From NCBI GenBank assembly GCA_050302275.1, contig JBNLAT010000003.1:1-64000 (forward strand): a stretch of DNA of 64,000 nt, in the 5' to 3' direction. Each line of letters begins with the position of its first letter. Position 1 is the first letter of the stretch. A program made the translations under genes and the position numbers. The DNA comes from JAPHTQ01 sp050302275. Lineage in GTDB: Bacteria; Pseudomonadota; Gammaproteobacteria; Thiohalomonadales; Thiohalomonadaceae. Under the pieces are notes generated by a model. It did not search any database. It saw only the letters and a program-made list of their open reading frames with translations, and was not told the DNA's origin. This document shows positions 27,284-36,683 of this stretch, piece by piece.

Positions 27284-27601
27284 TTAACCGTCCGTAACAG
27301 CGAGAACTATGGTGGTGAGTATGTATAGCTCCACCGTTCATAGATGACTCAATGCGGCGATCCTAAGAGTATTGCCTGAATTTAAATGTGTATTGGTTCA
27401 CTAAGCGGATTGATTATTGTCATTAATTTCTATACACCCATAAATACAGCTATGCAGGCATAAATACAGCAAATCGCTGAAAAGGAAGGTCGTTGGTTGT
27501 CACAATGAAGTTTCAGGCGGCATGAAAGGAGGTGAAGTCGAGAAATCACCTGAACTGCATGTGGACTATCGTTCAGGCGATTCCATAACTAGCTTCTCAG
27601 T
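27284..27601. promoter_or_regulatory. Cytochrome gene upstream region with direct repeats
   Basis: 318 bp without a gene. It holds two identical 12-mers, CATAAATACAGC, at 27439-27450 and 27459-27470 (20 bp start to start, two helical turns), a weak FNR-like sequence TTGAT-TATT-GTCAT at 27410-27423, and a 7-bp inverted repeat at 27549-27555 and 27571-27577 just after the guaA stop. No convincing -35/-10 pair for the cytochrome was found. Confidence 0.35.
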
Positions 27602-29179
27602 CTATTCCCACTCAATGGTACCGGGTGGCTTGCCGGTAATGTCATAGACCACACGGGAGATTCCATTGATCTCATTCACGATGCGTCGTGACACATCATC
27701 AAGAAAGTCGTAAGGCAGGTGAGCCCAGCGTGCAGTCATAAAATCGATGGTCTCCACTGCACGCAGTGCTACCACATATTCGTAGCGACGACCGTCGCCG
27801 GTTACGCCTACCGATTTCACCGGCAGGAATACGGCAAAGGCCTGGGAGGTTTTGTCATAGAGATCGTGATTGCGCAGCTCTTCGATGAAGATGTGATCGG
27901 CCAGACGTAGTATGTCGGCATACTCCTTCTTCACCTCACCGAGGATACGCACACCGAGACCCGGCCCCGGGAAGGGATGGCGGTAAACCATATCGGCAGG
28001 CAGTCCCAGCTCGATACCCAACCGGCGAACCTCGTCTTTGAATAGCTCACGCAACGGTTCCACCAGCTGGAGCTTCATGTGCTCCGGCAGGCCGCCGACG
28101 TTATGATGGGATTTAATCAGATGGGCTTTACCGGTCTTGGCGCCGGCAGACTCAATCACATCAGGATAGATAGTGCCCTGAGCCAGCCACTTCGCAGAGG
28201 TAAGCTTGCCCGCCTCCTCTTCAAAGATATCAATGAATAGATTGCCGATAATCTTGCGCTTCTGCTCCGGGTCGTTGACGCCTTTCAGGGCGTCAAGGAA
28301 ACGCTGTTCCGCGTCGACGCGGATCACCTTAACCCCCATGTGCTCGGCGAAGGTGGCCATCACCTGATCGCCCTCTTTATACCGCAGCAAGCCGTTGTCG
28401 ACGAAGACACAGGTGAGCTGATCACCGATCGCCTTGTGTAGCAGCGCCGCAACCACCGAGGAATCGACGCCGCCGGAGAGACCGAGGATCACCTCTTCTG
28501 CTCCGACCTGCTCACGTACGGTTTTAATCGCATCGTCGATAATGTTGTCCGCGGTCCAGAGCGCCTCACAGCCACAGATATCGTGGACAAAACGCTCGAT
28601 AATTCGCTGTCCCTGGGCGGTGTGGGTCACCTCGGGGTGGAACTGTACGCCGTAGAAGCGACGCTGCTCATCGGCCATTCCGGCCACCGGGGCCGAATCG
28701 GTAGAGGCCATCAATTTGAAGCCTTCGGGCATGTCGATGACCCGATCGCCATGGCTCATCCAGACATCAAGTAGGCCGTAACCCTCGTCACTGAGGTGGT
28801 CCTCAATATCTTTCAGTAGATCGGTGTGACCACGGGCACGGACCCTGGCATAGCCGTACTCATGGTGATCGGCGTTCTCCACCCGACCACCTAGCTGTGC
28901 CGCCATGGTCTGCATGCCGTAGCAGATACCGAATACCGGCACGCCCAGGGAGAAGACCACTTCAGGCGCCGTCGGCGCTTCCGCCGCGGTTGTGCTCTCA
29001 GGGCCACCGGAAAGAACGATGCCGTTGGGATCGAAGGCACGGATATCGGCTTCCGCCATGTCGTAAGGGTGGAGTTCGCAGTAAACCCCCGCCTCGCGCA
29101 CCCGACGGGCGATAAGCTGGGTGTACTGGGAACCGAAATCGAGGATCAGGATGCGCTGAGCATGAATATCTGTGGACAT
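27602..29179 (-). CDS. guaA: GMP synthase (glutamine-hydrolysing)
   Basis: Converts XMP to GMP with glutamine and ATP. Starting at MSTDIHAQRI the protein is 525 residues, exactly the length of E. coli GuaA. The class I glutamine amidotransferase domain has the nucleophile Cys in GICYGMQ and the His/Glu in FHPEVTH; the ATP-pyrophosphatase domain has the P-loop LSGGVDSSV; the C-terminal dimerisation domain ends in PPGTIEWE. Unlike in E. coli, guaA is not next to guaB, which lies 9 kb away. Confidence 0.98.
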   Translation of the reverse strand: MSTDIHAQRILILDFGSQYTQLIARRVREAGVYCELHPYDMAEADIRAFDPNGIVLSGGPESTTAAEAPTAPEVVFSLGVPVFGICYGMQTMAAQLGGRVENADHHEYGYARVRARGHTDLLKDIEDHLSDEGYGLLDVWMSHGDRVIDMPEGFKLMASTDSAPVAGMADEQRRFYGVQFHPEVTHTAQGQRIIERFVHDICGCEALWTADNIIDDAIKTVREQVGAEEVILGLSGGVDSSVVAALLHKAIGDQLTCVFVDNGLLRYKEGDQVMATFAEHMGVKVIRVDAEQRFLDALKGVNDPEQKRKIIGNLFIDIFEEEAGKLTSAKWLAQGTIYPDVIESAGAKTGKAHLIKSHHNVGGLPEHMKLQLVEPLRELFKDEVRRLGIELGLPADMVYRHPFPGPGLGVRILGEVKKEYADILRLADHIFIEELRNHDLYDKTSQAFAVFLPVKSVGVTGDGRRYEYVVALRAVETIDFMTARWAHLPYDFLDDVSRRIVNEINGISRVVYDITGKPPGTIEWE

Positions 29180-29211
29180 GGTGTGGTCTCGAAACCCGTG
29201 AAAAGGGGGCA

Positions 29212-29217
29212 ATTATA
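29212..29217 (-). promoter_or_regulatory. -10 element of guaA
   Basis: TATAAT on the minus strand 33 bp before the guaA start. No strong -35 at 17 bp. Confidence 0.4.
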
Positions 29218-29236
29218 CATGTTTGCTCGGCGTCAG

Positions 29237-29647
29237 TTAGTCCTCACGGATAATCTCGTGGGTCACCGGGGCGAAGCTGCGGTACATTGCGGTTACCCCG
29301 CAGTAGCGCTCCTGAGAGAGGTCGATGGCCTTGAGTAGCTTGTCGTCGGGAACATCGTTACTGACGATGTATTTAAGGTGAAAAGAGGAGAAAACCTTGG
29401 GATGTTCCTCAGTCTCGCCCGCCTCGACCTCAACCCGGAAATGGGCCGGTTCACTACGCATCTTATGCAAGATCGACATCACATCCATTGCGGTACATCC
29501 TGCCAGCCCCGCCAGTAACAGCTCCTTAGGCCGAAAACCCTCGCCGGTGCCCCCAACAACCGGCGGCGCGTCCATCACCACACGCTCATCGCTGTTACCC
29601 TGCCCCTCGAAACGTAACCCACCTTGCCACTCAACTTTTATCTGCAT
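29237..29647 (-). CDS. OsmC/Ohr-family protein
   Basis: The 136-residue cytoplasmic protein (start at MQIKVEWQGG) carries the two reactive cysteines of the family, Cys51 in AGLAGCTAMD and Cys116 in ERYCGVT. Members are thiol-dependent peroxidases that reduce organic hydroperoxides, or related proteins of less clear role; the layout is nearer to the YhfA-type subgroup than to Ohr. It is upstream of guaA on the same strand, with the guaA -10 element close to its 3' end. Confidence 0.88.
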   Translation of the reverse strand: MQIKVEWQGGLRFEGQGNSDERVVMDAPPVVGGTGEGFRPKELLLAGLAGCTAMDVMSILHKMRSEPAHFRVEVEAGETEEHPKVFSSFHLKYIVSNDVPDDKLLKAIDLSQERYCGVTAMYRSFAPVTHEIIRED

Positions 29648-29856
29648 TGGACACTCTCTAGCGCTTTGTTTAATCGATGAATATCCGTTCATCGCACTCA
29701 GCCTTCATAAAGCATAGGTTGAGCATATCGTAAGATCCTATACCTTCTATTACAGGTAGCCGAATGGTACAGTCAACCTTTACCAAAGCCTTACGGACTG
29801 TCATGCTTAAATAGATGTGTTCCCTGCTCGGAACCTCGCTGTCAGGGATACGATAA

Positions 29857-32286
29857 ATGAGCCTAAATGCAAAACAACGGCCGATGAATAAAGCAGAAAG
29901 ATTAGTTACCACCGACGTCCGAAAAAAAACCATCCTGAAAACCGTCACAGGCTTTCTCGCCTTCTGTATGGCGCTACCAGTACGTGCCGTCAACATTGCC
30001 GAGCTCAGCAGTGAAGAACGGGAATGGCTTGCCGCTCATCCCAACATCCAGATTGGACAAAGCCACACCACCGTGATCATAGTGACACTGTTGGTTATGG
30101 CGTTTGTAGCTATTGCGCTGCTGGTGTGGAAATTACGCAAGCAACGACACACATTTCAGACGAGCATCGCGCCCCAGCCAGAATCTGACATCAGAACCGA
30201 AGCGAACAGTTTCGTCGACCAGGACAACATCGTACACATCGGTAGTTGCACCTGGGACATCCAGAACCACCACATGCACTGGTCGCGGGAAGCCTTTCTC
30301 ATTTTCAATCTGGATCCTAACCGGCACAAGGCCAGTGCTGACAACATGTTACGCTCCATTCACCCCGATGACCGTAAACGTATGGGCTCTGTGCTTGACG
30401 ATGTGCTCTATGGTGAAGGGTGTGAATACATGCAGGAGCTACGTCTGCAGGACAAGGACAACAAACCACGCTACGCCAAACTGTATTGCCGCCTGGAGCG
30501 GAGCAGTGACGGCAAACCACTAACATTGACCGGCGTTCTACACGATATTACCGAACAGAAAACCGTTGAACTCGCGCTGCGGGAGAAGCAGCAGACCCTG
30601 CAATCGCTGCTGGACAATGCACCCATCGGCATCTGGTTCCAGAACACCGAAGGCAAACTGCTGTTCGTCAACCAGGCATTCTGTGGTGCCATAGGCATCG
30701 GTGAAGAAGATTTCCTTTCCGTACCGCATTACAGCGTGCTTTACGACGAGAAAACAGCAAAGTCCTGTATGGCCTCAGATGAGATCGCCCTACGCAACGA
30801 AGGTCCTCAGATCAGCTATGAGCGGATGCGCTTTGTCGACGGTAAGCTGCACGATCTGGAGATCATCAAAAGCCGGGTTCACGACGAACATGGACAGTCC
30901 ATGGGCCTGATCGGCCTCAGCATGGACATCACCGATAAAAAACAGGCAGAAGAGAAACTGCTGCACCAGGCCTACTTCGATGACCTCACAGGTCTGGGCA
31001 ACCGCAACTATCTGATGGAGAATCTGGGTAAGGCGCTGGCCAGCGCCAGTCGCCACGGCTATTACAATGCCCTGCTCTTCTTCGACCTGGACAACTTCAA
31101 GATCATCAACGACAGCCTTGGTCACCATACCGGCGATATCTTGCTAAAGGAAATCGGCAGCCGTATGAAAGAGGTTATACGTGTCGAAGATACTGTTGCC
31201 CGGCTCGGTGGTGATGAATTTATCGTCATTCTCAATGACCTGGGTAAGGATCAACGCAGTGCCGATGCCCAGGCGCACGATATCGCGGAAAAAATCCGCA
31301 AAAAACTGGCCTTGCCCTATGATCTTGGTGACCAGGAACAGCACATCACTATGAGTGTTGGCATCAGCATGTTCCCCAATCATGACCATGATGTGCACGA
31401 CATTCTCAAGCACGCGGACATTGCCATGTACCGTGCCAAGGAATCAGGACGAAACACCATCCGCTTCTTCATGCCCAGCATGCAGAAAGAGGCGGAAGAG
31501 CGGCTGTTAATGCAGAACATGCTGCGCTATGCCCTGCCAAACAAACAGTTCATGCTCAACTTCCAGCCGCAATACAACCATGAGGGTGAATTGATCGGCG
31601 CAGAGAGCCTGTTACGCTGGCAACACCCATCTCAGGGACTCATTCCACCATCACGCTTCATTCCCGCGGCCGAGGAATCGGGACAGATCATCGACATCGG
31701 CGCCTGGGTATTGCGGGAAACCTGCAAAACCTTGAAGCGCTGGCAGGATTTAGGCAAAAACAGCATCACCCTCTCAGCCAACGTCAGTCCGCGCCAGTTC
31801 CACCAGGCTATCTTTGTTGAGCAGGTCCTGAGCATTGTTGCCGAAACCGGGGTCGATCCTCATTACCTGGAGCTGGAACTGACAGAATCGCTGCTGATCG
31901 AACACCTGGAAGATGTCACGGAGAAGATGAATATCCTGAAAGAACACGGTATTCGTTTCGCGATTGATGATTTCGGTACTGGCTACTCTTCGCTGGCCTA
32001 TCTCAAGCGTCTCCCTCTCGACCGCCTCAAGATCGACCAGTCGTTCATCAGTGATGTGACCACCGACCCCAGCGATGCCCTGATCGTCGAGGCGATTATC
32101 GCCATGGCCACACACCTGGAACTGGAAGTCATCGCCGAAGGGGTAGAGACTGAAGAGCAGTTGTTATTCCTGCAGAAACGCGGTTGTGCCATGCATCAGG
32201 GTTACTATTTCAGTCGCCCGCTGGATCAGGAACATTTTGAGAAATACCTGAGCCAAAGTAATAATCACTACCAGTCACTCAAGTAA
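29857..32286 (+). CDS. PAS-PAS-GGDEF-EAL cyclic-di-GMP protein with a deleted periplasmic sensor
   Basis: The 809-residue protein has two membrane segments (about 26-44 and 71-92). The short loop between them contains LSSEEREWLAAHPNIQIGQ (about 50-68), the usual first residues of a SBP_bac_3 periplasmic sensor, but the other 200 or so residues of such a domain are missing. Two PAS domains follow (about 130-235 and 240-365), then GGDEF with intact RLGGDEF and an RxxD inhibitory site (RVED), and EAL with ESLLRW in place of EALLRW but with intact NVSPRQF, ELTES, DDFGTG, Lys in LKIDQSFI and AEGVET. Both cyclase and phosphodiesterase activity look possible. The ATG at 29884 is an alternative start. 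Confidence 0.9.
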   Translation: MSLNAKQRPMNKAERLVTTDVRKKTILKTVTGFLAFCMALPVRAVNIAELSSEEREWLAAHPNIQIGQSHTTVIIVTLLVMAFVAIALLVWKLRKQRHTFQTSIAPQPESDIRTEANSFVDQDNIVHIGSCTWDIQNHHMHWSREAFLIFNLDPNRHKASADNMLRSIHPDDRKRMGSVLDDVLYGEGCEYMQELRLQDKDNKPRYAKLYCRLERSSDGKPLTLTGVLHDITEQKTVELALREKQQTLQSLLDNAPIGIWFQNTEGKLLFVNQAFCGAIGIGEEDFLSVPHYSVLYDEKTAKSCMASDEIALRNEGPQISYERMRFVDGKLHDLEIIKSRVHDEHGQSMGLIGLSMDITDKKQAEEKLLHQAYFDDLTGLGNRNYLMENLGKALASASRHGYYNALLFFDLDNFKIINDSLGHHTGDILLKEIGSRMKEVIRVEDTVARLGGDEFIVILNDLGKDQRSADAQAHDIAEKIRKKLALPYDLGDQEQHITMSVGISMFPNHDHDVHDILKHADIAMYRAKESGRNTIRFFMPSMQKEAEERLLMQNMLRYALPNKQFMLNFQPQYNHEGELIGAESLLRWQHPSQGLIPPSRFIPAAEESGQIIDIGAWVLRETCKTLKRWQDLGKNSITLSANVSPRQFHQAIFVEQVLSIVAETGVDPHYLELELTESLLIEHLEDVTEKMNILKEHGIRFAIDDFGTGYSSLAYLKRLPLDRLKIDQSFISDVTTDPSDALIVEAIIAMATHLELEVIAEGVETEEQLLFLQKRGCAMHQGYYFSRPLDQEHFEKYLSQSNNHYQSLK

Positions 32287-32301
32287 TCCACAGGTATTCC
32301 C

Positions 32302-33144
32302 ATGAAATATGTCGGCGCTCATGTCAGTGCCAGTGGCGGCGTGGAAAACGCCCCGCTGAATGCCGCCGCTATCGGCGCACGCGCATTCGCCCTGTTTACC
32401 AAAAACCAGCGTCAATGGCAGGCCAAGCCGTTAACCGAACAGAGCATTGCGGCTTTTCGTAACAACCTCGCCGAGGTGGGTATCGACCCGCGGCAGGTGC
32501 TCCCCCATGACAGTTACCTTATCAATCTCGGTCATCCAGAACAGGAACCATTGAAAAAATCGCGCAACGCCTTTCTCGATGAAATGCAGCGCTGCGAGCA
32601 ACTGGGATTACCGCTACTCAACTTCCATCCCGGCGCGCACCTGAACAAAATCAGTGAAGAGAAATCACTCGCTACTGTTGCCGATTCGATCAATCTCGCG
32701 CTGGAGCAAACCAGTGGCGTTATCGCAGTGATCGAAAACACCGCCGGGCAGGGCAGTACGCTGGGTTACCGTTTCGAACATCTGGCTGCGATTATCGATG
32801 GCGTGGAAGACAAGAGTCGTGTCGGTGTCTGTCTCGACACCTGCCACACCTTCACCGCCGGTTACGACATGCGTACAACAGAAACCTGCCAACAAACATT
32901 CGCCGAGTTCGAAGCGGTGGTTGGCTTCAAATACCTGCGCGGTATGCATCTCAACGATTCCAAGGCCGAATTCGCTTCACGGGTCGACCGTCACCACAGC
33001 CTGGGCCAGGGAAAACTTGGCCTGGAGGTGTTCCGTTTCATTATGGGTGATCCACGCTTCGATGAGATCCCGCTGATCCTGGAAACCATCGACGACTCCA
33101 TCTGGGCTGACGAGATCAAACTGCTCTACAGCATGGCCGGGTAA
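32302..33144 (+). CDS. nfo: Endonuclease IV
   Basis: Zinc-dependent apurinic/apyrimidinic endonuclease of base excision repair. The 280-residue TIM-barrel protein shows GAHVSASGG at the N-terminus, NFHPGAHL, IENTAGQG, GVCLDTCHTFTAGYD and GMHLNDSK, which hold the three-zinc ligands. E. coli Nfo has 285 residues. It begins 16 bp after the cyclic-di-GMP gene and is followed by cmoAB. Confidence 0.96.
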   Translation: MKYVGAHVSASGGVENAPLNAAAIGARAFALFTKNQRQWQAKPLTEQSIAAFRNNLAEVGIDPRQVLPHDSYLINLGHPEQEPLKKSRNAFLDEMQRCEQLGLPLLNFHPGAHLNKISEEKSLATVADSINLALEQTSGVIAVIENTAGQGSTLGYRFEHLAAIIDGVEDKSRVGVCLDTCHTFTAGYDMRTTETCQQTFAEFEAVVGFKYLRGMHLNDSKAEFASRVDRHHSLGQGKLGLEVFRFIMGDPRFDEIPLILETIDDSIWADEIKLLYSMAG

Positions 33145-33162
33145 CGACTGGCTGCACGATGC

Positions 33163-33168
33163 TATAAT
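33163..33168 (+). promoter_or_regulatory. Extended -10 promoter before cmoA
   Basis: TGC-TATAAT 31 bp before the cmoA start. The TG at the extended position can make up for the absence of a clear -35. Confidence 0.5.
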
Positions 33169-33198
33169 CCCCAGCCACCAACCACCGGGAATGCATGC

Positions 33199-33921
33199 GT
33201 GAGTAAAGACGCCATTTACGCTGACGAGCAACATATTGTCGACTTCGCCTTCGACGAGCGCGTTGCGGCAGTCTTCCCGGACATGATCCGCCGTTCGGTA
33301 CCCGGCTATGGCGATATCATCGCCCTGCTCGGCCTGTTTGCCGAACGTTATGCCCAGGACAACTCCAATATCTACGATCTCGGCTGTTCCCTGGGCGCTG
33401 CTACCCTCTCTCTGCGCCGCCGTATCGGCGCGCACAACTGCCGCATCGTTGCCGTCGACAACTCGAGTGCCATGGTGGAACGCTGCAGTGAAAACATTGC
33501 CAATGACCTCTCGCCCACCCCGGTCGAAGTCATATGCAGCGATATCCGCGAAGTCGTGATCGAAAACGCTTCGCTTGTCGTCCTCAATTTCACCCTGCAA
33601 TTCCTCCCTCCCGAGGAACGGCTGACGCTACTTAAACAGATCTACAACGGTCTACGCCCAGGCGGTATCCTGATACTGTCGGAAAAGATTCGCTTCGATG
33701 ATAAAGCGGAGCAGCAATTTGCCGAATCCCTGCATCTGGCATTCAAGCGTGCCAACGGTTATTCGGAAATGGAGATCAGTCGCAAGCGTCAGGCCCTGGA
33801 AAATGTGTTGATTCCCGATACCGAAGCACAGCACTACCAGCGTCTTAATCAGGCCGGTTTTGTGCAGGTGGATAGCTGGTTCAAACTCTTCAATTTCATC
33901 TCCATGGCCGCCATTAAATAG
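33199..33921 (+). CDS. cmoA: Carboxy-S-adenosyl-L-methionine synthase
   Basis: Makes carboxy-SAM from SAM and prephenate for wobble-uridine modification (cmo5U34). The 240-residue protein starts at a GTG (33199) and has the Rossmann methyltransferase motif YDLGCSLGAATLSLRR, then VDNSSAM and LNFTLQFLPPEER. E. coli CmoA has 247 residues. Two bases separate it from cmoB, its pathway partner. Confidence 0.96.
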   Translation: MSKDAIYADEQHIVDFAFDERVAAVFPDMIRRSVPGYGDIIALLGLFAERYAQDNSNIYDLGCSLGAATLSLRRRIGAHNCRIVAVDNSSAMVERCSENIANDLSPTPVEVICSDIREVVIENASLVVLNFTLQFLPPEERLTLLKQIYNGLRPGGILILSEKIRFDDKAEQQFAESLHLAFKRANGYSEMEISRKRQALENVLIPDTEAQHYQRLNQAGFVQVDSWFKLFNFISMAAIK

Positions 33922-33923
33922 CT

Positions 33924-34898
33924 ATGGATATCTCCCCCTTCGGCTATGCCGAGCTTTACCGCTGGCTGGAATCCTCTCCTCTTAACCACTGGCTACCGGA
34001 GGTTTCACAACTCAGTGAAAGCAAACTCCGCTCACACGGTGATATCCCCCGCTGGCTGGAAGCCCTTGAACAACTACCCGCGCTGAAACCGGACACGCTG
34101 GATCTCAGCGCGGACTGCCTGCACGTCGGTTCCGCCATACAGATCGACGACAGCATTCGCGAGGCGATCAGCAAATCCCTGATGGCCTTCCATCCCTGGC
34201 GTAAGGGACCCTTCTGCCCCTACGGCATCCACCTGGATACCGAGTGGCGTTCCGACTGGAAATGGGCACGACTGGCAAATCAGATCGAGCTACAGGACAA
34301 ACTGGTGCTGGATGTCGGCTCCGGTAACGGCTATTACGGCTGGCGCATGCTTGGCGCCGGGGCGCAGCGAGTCATCGCCATCGACCCCACCATCGGCTAT
34401 GTCGCCCAATACGCCGCCATGCGCCACTTTATCGGCGAGCAGCCGATGCATGTCCTGCCGCTGAAACTGGAGGAGCTGCCACCGGGCAATGAGGCCATTG
34501 ACACGGTCTTCTCCATGGGGGTGATCTACCACCGCAAGGATCCGCAAGAACATCTCGGGCGACTTCGCCAGCACCTCAAGGCAGGAGGCGAATTGATCCT
34601 GGAAGGCCTGGTTATCGCGGGTAAAGGAGAGGCGATGCTGCACCCCGAAGGACGTTACGCCAAAATGAAAAATGTCCACGCCATCCCCTCTACGGAGACT
34701 ATGCAGGCATGGCTGGAACAGGCGGGATTCAGGCAAGTGCGACTTCTGGACGTCTCCCCAACAAGCGTCGAGGAGCAGCGGCGCACCCCGTGGATGCATT
34801 TTGAATCCCTGGCCGATTACCTTGACCCGGATAACCCCAACAAAACCGTTGAGGGTCACCCGGCCCCGATCCGTGCGGTATTCAGCGCACGTAGATAA
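33924..34898 (+). CDS. cmoB: tRNA U34 carboxymethyltransferase
   Basis: Transfers the carboxymethyl group from carboxy-SAM to 5-hydroxyuridine at tRNA position 34. The 324-residue protein (E. coli 323) shows KGPFCPYGIHLDTEWRSDWKW, the VLDVGSGNGYYGWRM SAM site and SMGVIYHRKDP. It is translationally adjacent to cmoA. Confidence 0.96.
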   Translation: MDISPFGYAELYRWLESSPLNHWLPEVSQLSESKLRSHGDIPRWLEALEQLPALKPDTLDLSADCLHVGSAIQIDDSIREAISKSLMAFHPWRKGPFCPYGIHLDTEWRSDWKWARLANQIELQDKLVLDVGSGNGYYGWRMLGAGAQRVIAIDPTIGYVAQYAAMRHFIGEQPMHVLPLKLEELPPGNEAIDTVFSMGVIYHRKDPQEHLGRLRQHLKAGGELILEGLVIAGKGEAMLHPEGRYAKMKNVHAIPSTETMQAWLEQAGFRQVRLLDVSPTSVEEQRRTPWMHFESLADYLDPDNPNKTVEGHPAPIRAVFSARR

Positions 34899-35019
34899 AC
34901 GCCGTTCATCGCCAGATTAGCGGCGCTCGCCCCGGTTTCCCCAACCAGTAGTGAAGAGTGATTGTCGCCGCTGACAGTAAGCGTGGTATGCTGGCACAAA
35001 GAACAATACCCATACCCCT

Positions 35020-36228
35020 ATGGACTACGAGACACTATTCTCCGTACTGATCAGTGTGTTCCTGATCCAGGCCGTCGCTCTTAGCCTCACCTGGAGACAG
35101 AACCCTGAAGAGATCGGCATCCGCGACTGGGCCGTCGCCGCACTGGCGATCGCGCTGGGTGGGCTGGCCTCGGTAGTCGGAATGGAGATAGACGGTAATG
35201 TAAATGCCCCGGAAGAGTTCCGCGGCACGAGTCTGTTGCGTGGTCTCGGTGCGGGACTGGGGATCACTGGCTGGTATTTTGTCTGGCAGGGTATTCGTCA
35301 CTTCTTCGGCAAGCGCACCCTCTCCTATCGCTATGCCCCTGTTTTCCTGCTGCTTTTCAGTCTGCTGGTGCTTCTCAACCCGGAATCCATCTCTTTCAAT
35401 GACTGGCGCGTATCCTGGGTGGCGCTGATCATCGCCCTGTTTGCCATTCTGACCAGCTACGAATTTCTAAAACGCAATCCCCTGCAGAATCCAGTCGTTC
35501 TGCTAATGATAGCGATGCTCTGGTTCACCTGCCTGACCTGGTTGCTACGCATGCTGGCGCATATGGGCATCCTCTCCGATATCCCGTTTTACGACGCCCT
35601 GTCGATGTTCGACGGTATCATTGCCGGGGTCACTCTGACTGTTTCGATGATCCTGCTGACCAACGAGCGGATAAACCAGAAACTGGTTGATCAGGCGACC
35701 CGCGATCATCTGACTGGCGCCCTCAACCGACGCGCCTTTATTGAAGCCTGTAGTCCTTACCTCTCCTCGCTGCACCGCAAGAAAAGTCATCTGGCGGTCG
35801 TGGTACTGGATATCGATCACTTTAAACAGATCAATGATCGCTACGGTCACGGCCTTGGTGATCAGGTGTTACAGGAGTTCACCACCCTGGCACTCAATAC
35901 ATTGCGGGACAGCGATCTATTCGCCCGTTACGGCGGCGAAGAGTTTGTGATCCTGCTGCATGACAGCAACCGCGAACAGGCCGAGAAAGTCATACAACGC
36001 CTCAGTGAAACGTATGCGGCAAAAACCATCCATGCAGGGAACGAACTGATCAGTGTCACCTTCAGTGCCGGAGTCTGTTGTGCTGTCGGCCCGGTACAGG
36101 TGGAACTGGAAACCATGCTGGAGGCCGCAGACAAAGCCATGTACCGCGCCAAGGAGGCCGGTCGCAATCGGGTTGAATTCAGTTCTGACAGCATCGGTGC
36201 GGGAGAACTGGAACTGAGTACGCAATGA
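35020..36228 (+). CDS. Membrane diguanylate cyclase
   Basis: The 402-residue protein has an N-terminal membrane domain of about six or seven helices (residues 5-220) with no recognised sensory motif, then a GGDEF-type domain (about 235-395) with the active motif RYGGEEF and an RxxD product-inhibition site (RDSD) just before it. It should synthesise cyclic-di-GMP from GTP. It is the second cyclic-di-GMP enzyme within 5 kb. The thioesterase gene starts 7 bp after its stop. Confidence 0.9.
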   Translation: MDYETLFSVLISVFLIQAVALSLTWRQNPEEIGIRDWAVAALAIALGGLASVVGMEIDGNVNAPEEFRGTSLLRGLGAGLGITGWYFVWQGIRHFFGKRTLSYRYAPVFLLLFSLLVLLNPESISFNDWRVSWVALIIALFAILTSYEFLKRNPLQNPVVLLMIAMLWFTCLTWLLRMLAHMGILSDIPFYDALSMFDGIIAGVTLTVSMILLTNERINQKLVDQATRDHLTGALNRRAFIEACSPYLSSLHRKKSHLAVVVLDIDHFKQINDRYGHGLGDQVLQEFTTLALNTLRDSDLFARYGGEEFVILLHDSNREQAEKVIQRLSETYAAKTIHAGNELISVTFSAGVCCAVGPVQVELETMLEAADKAMYRAKEAGRNRVEFSSDSIGAGELELSTQ

Positions 36229-36235
36229 GGTCGTC

Positions 36236-36652
36236 ATGAAACCATCACTGAAACCCGGCATTCGTTACCAACACCGTTTTCAACTTCCCGCCAGCAAAAC
36301 CGTACCGGCACTCTATCCCGAAGCGGATGAATTCCTGGCCATGCCAGAAGTCTTCGCCACCGGCTACATGGTTGGCTTTCTTGAATGGGCCTGTATTTTG
36401 GCGGTCAATCCGCACATCGACTGGCCACGGGAGCAAACCCTGGGAACGCATATAGACGTCAGCCATGAAGCGGCTACGCCCCCCGGACTGGAAGTGACCG
36501 CCACGGTCGAGTTATATGAGATTGAGGGTCGTCGTTTGCGCTTTCGCGTCGAGGCCCACGATGGTATCGACCTCATCGCTCGCGGCACTCACGAACGTTT
36601 TCTAATCGACCGCGAACGTTTTGACGCGAGCATGGAGAAGAAGAAAAGCTAG
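36236..36652 (+). CDS. Thioesterase, fluoroacetyl-CoA thioesterase (FlK)-like hot-dog fold
   Basis: The 138-residue protein matches the FlK type of hot-dog thioesterase: Thr42 (FATGYMVG), Glu50 (FLEWAC) and His77 (GTHIDVSH) fall where FlK has its Thr42-Glu50-His76 triad. FlK hydrolyses fluoroacetyl-CoA, but most relatives act on other or unknown acyl-CoAs, so no substrate is proposed. The last stretch (KKKS) is a short basic tail. It appears to be cotranscribed with the diguanylate cyclase gene. Confidence 0.78.
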   Translation: MKPSLKPGIRYQHRFQLPASKTVPALYPEADEFLAMPEVFATGYMVGFLEWACILAVNPHIDWPREQTLGTHIDVSHEAATPPGLEVTATVELYEIEGRRLRFRVEAHDGIDLIARGTHERFLIDRERFDASMEKKKS

Positions 36653-36683
36653 ACCAGTTATCGATATAATGATGTGATTCGAA

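Noticed and set aside
27549..27577. Inverted repeat after guaA as a Rho-independent terminator
   Set aside because: The stem is only 7 bp and no T run follows on the minus strand.
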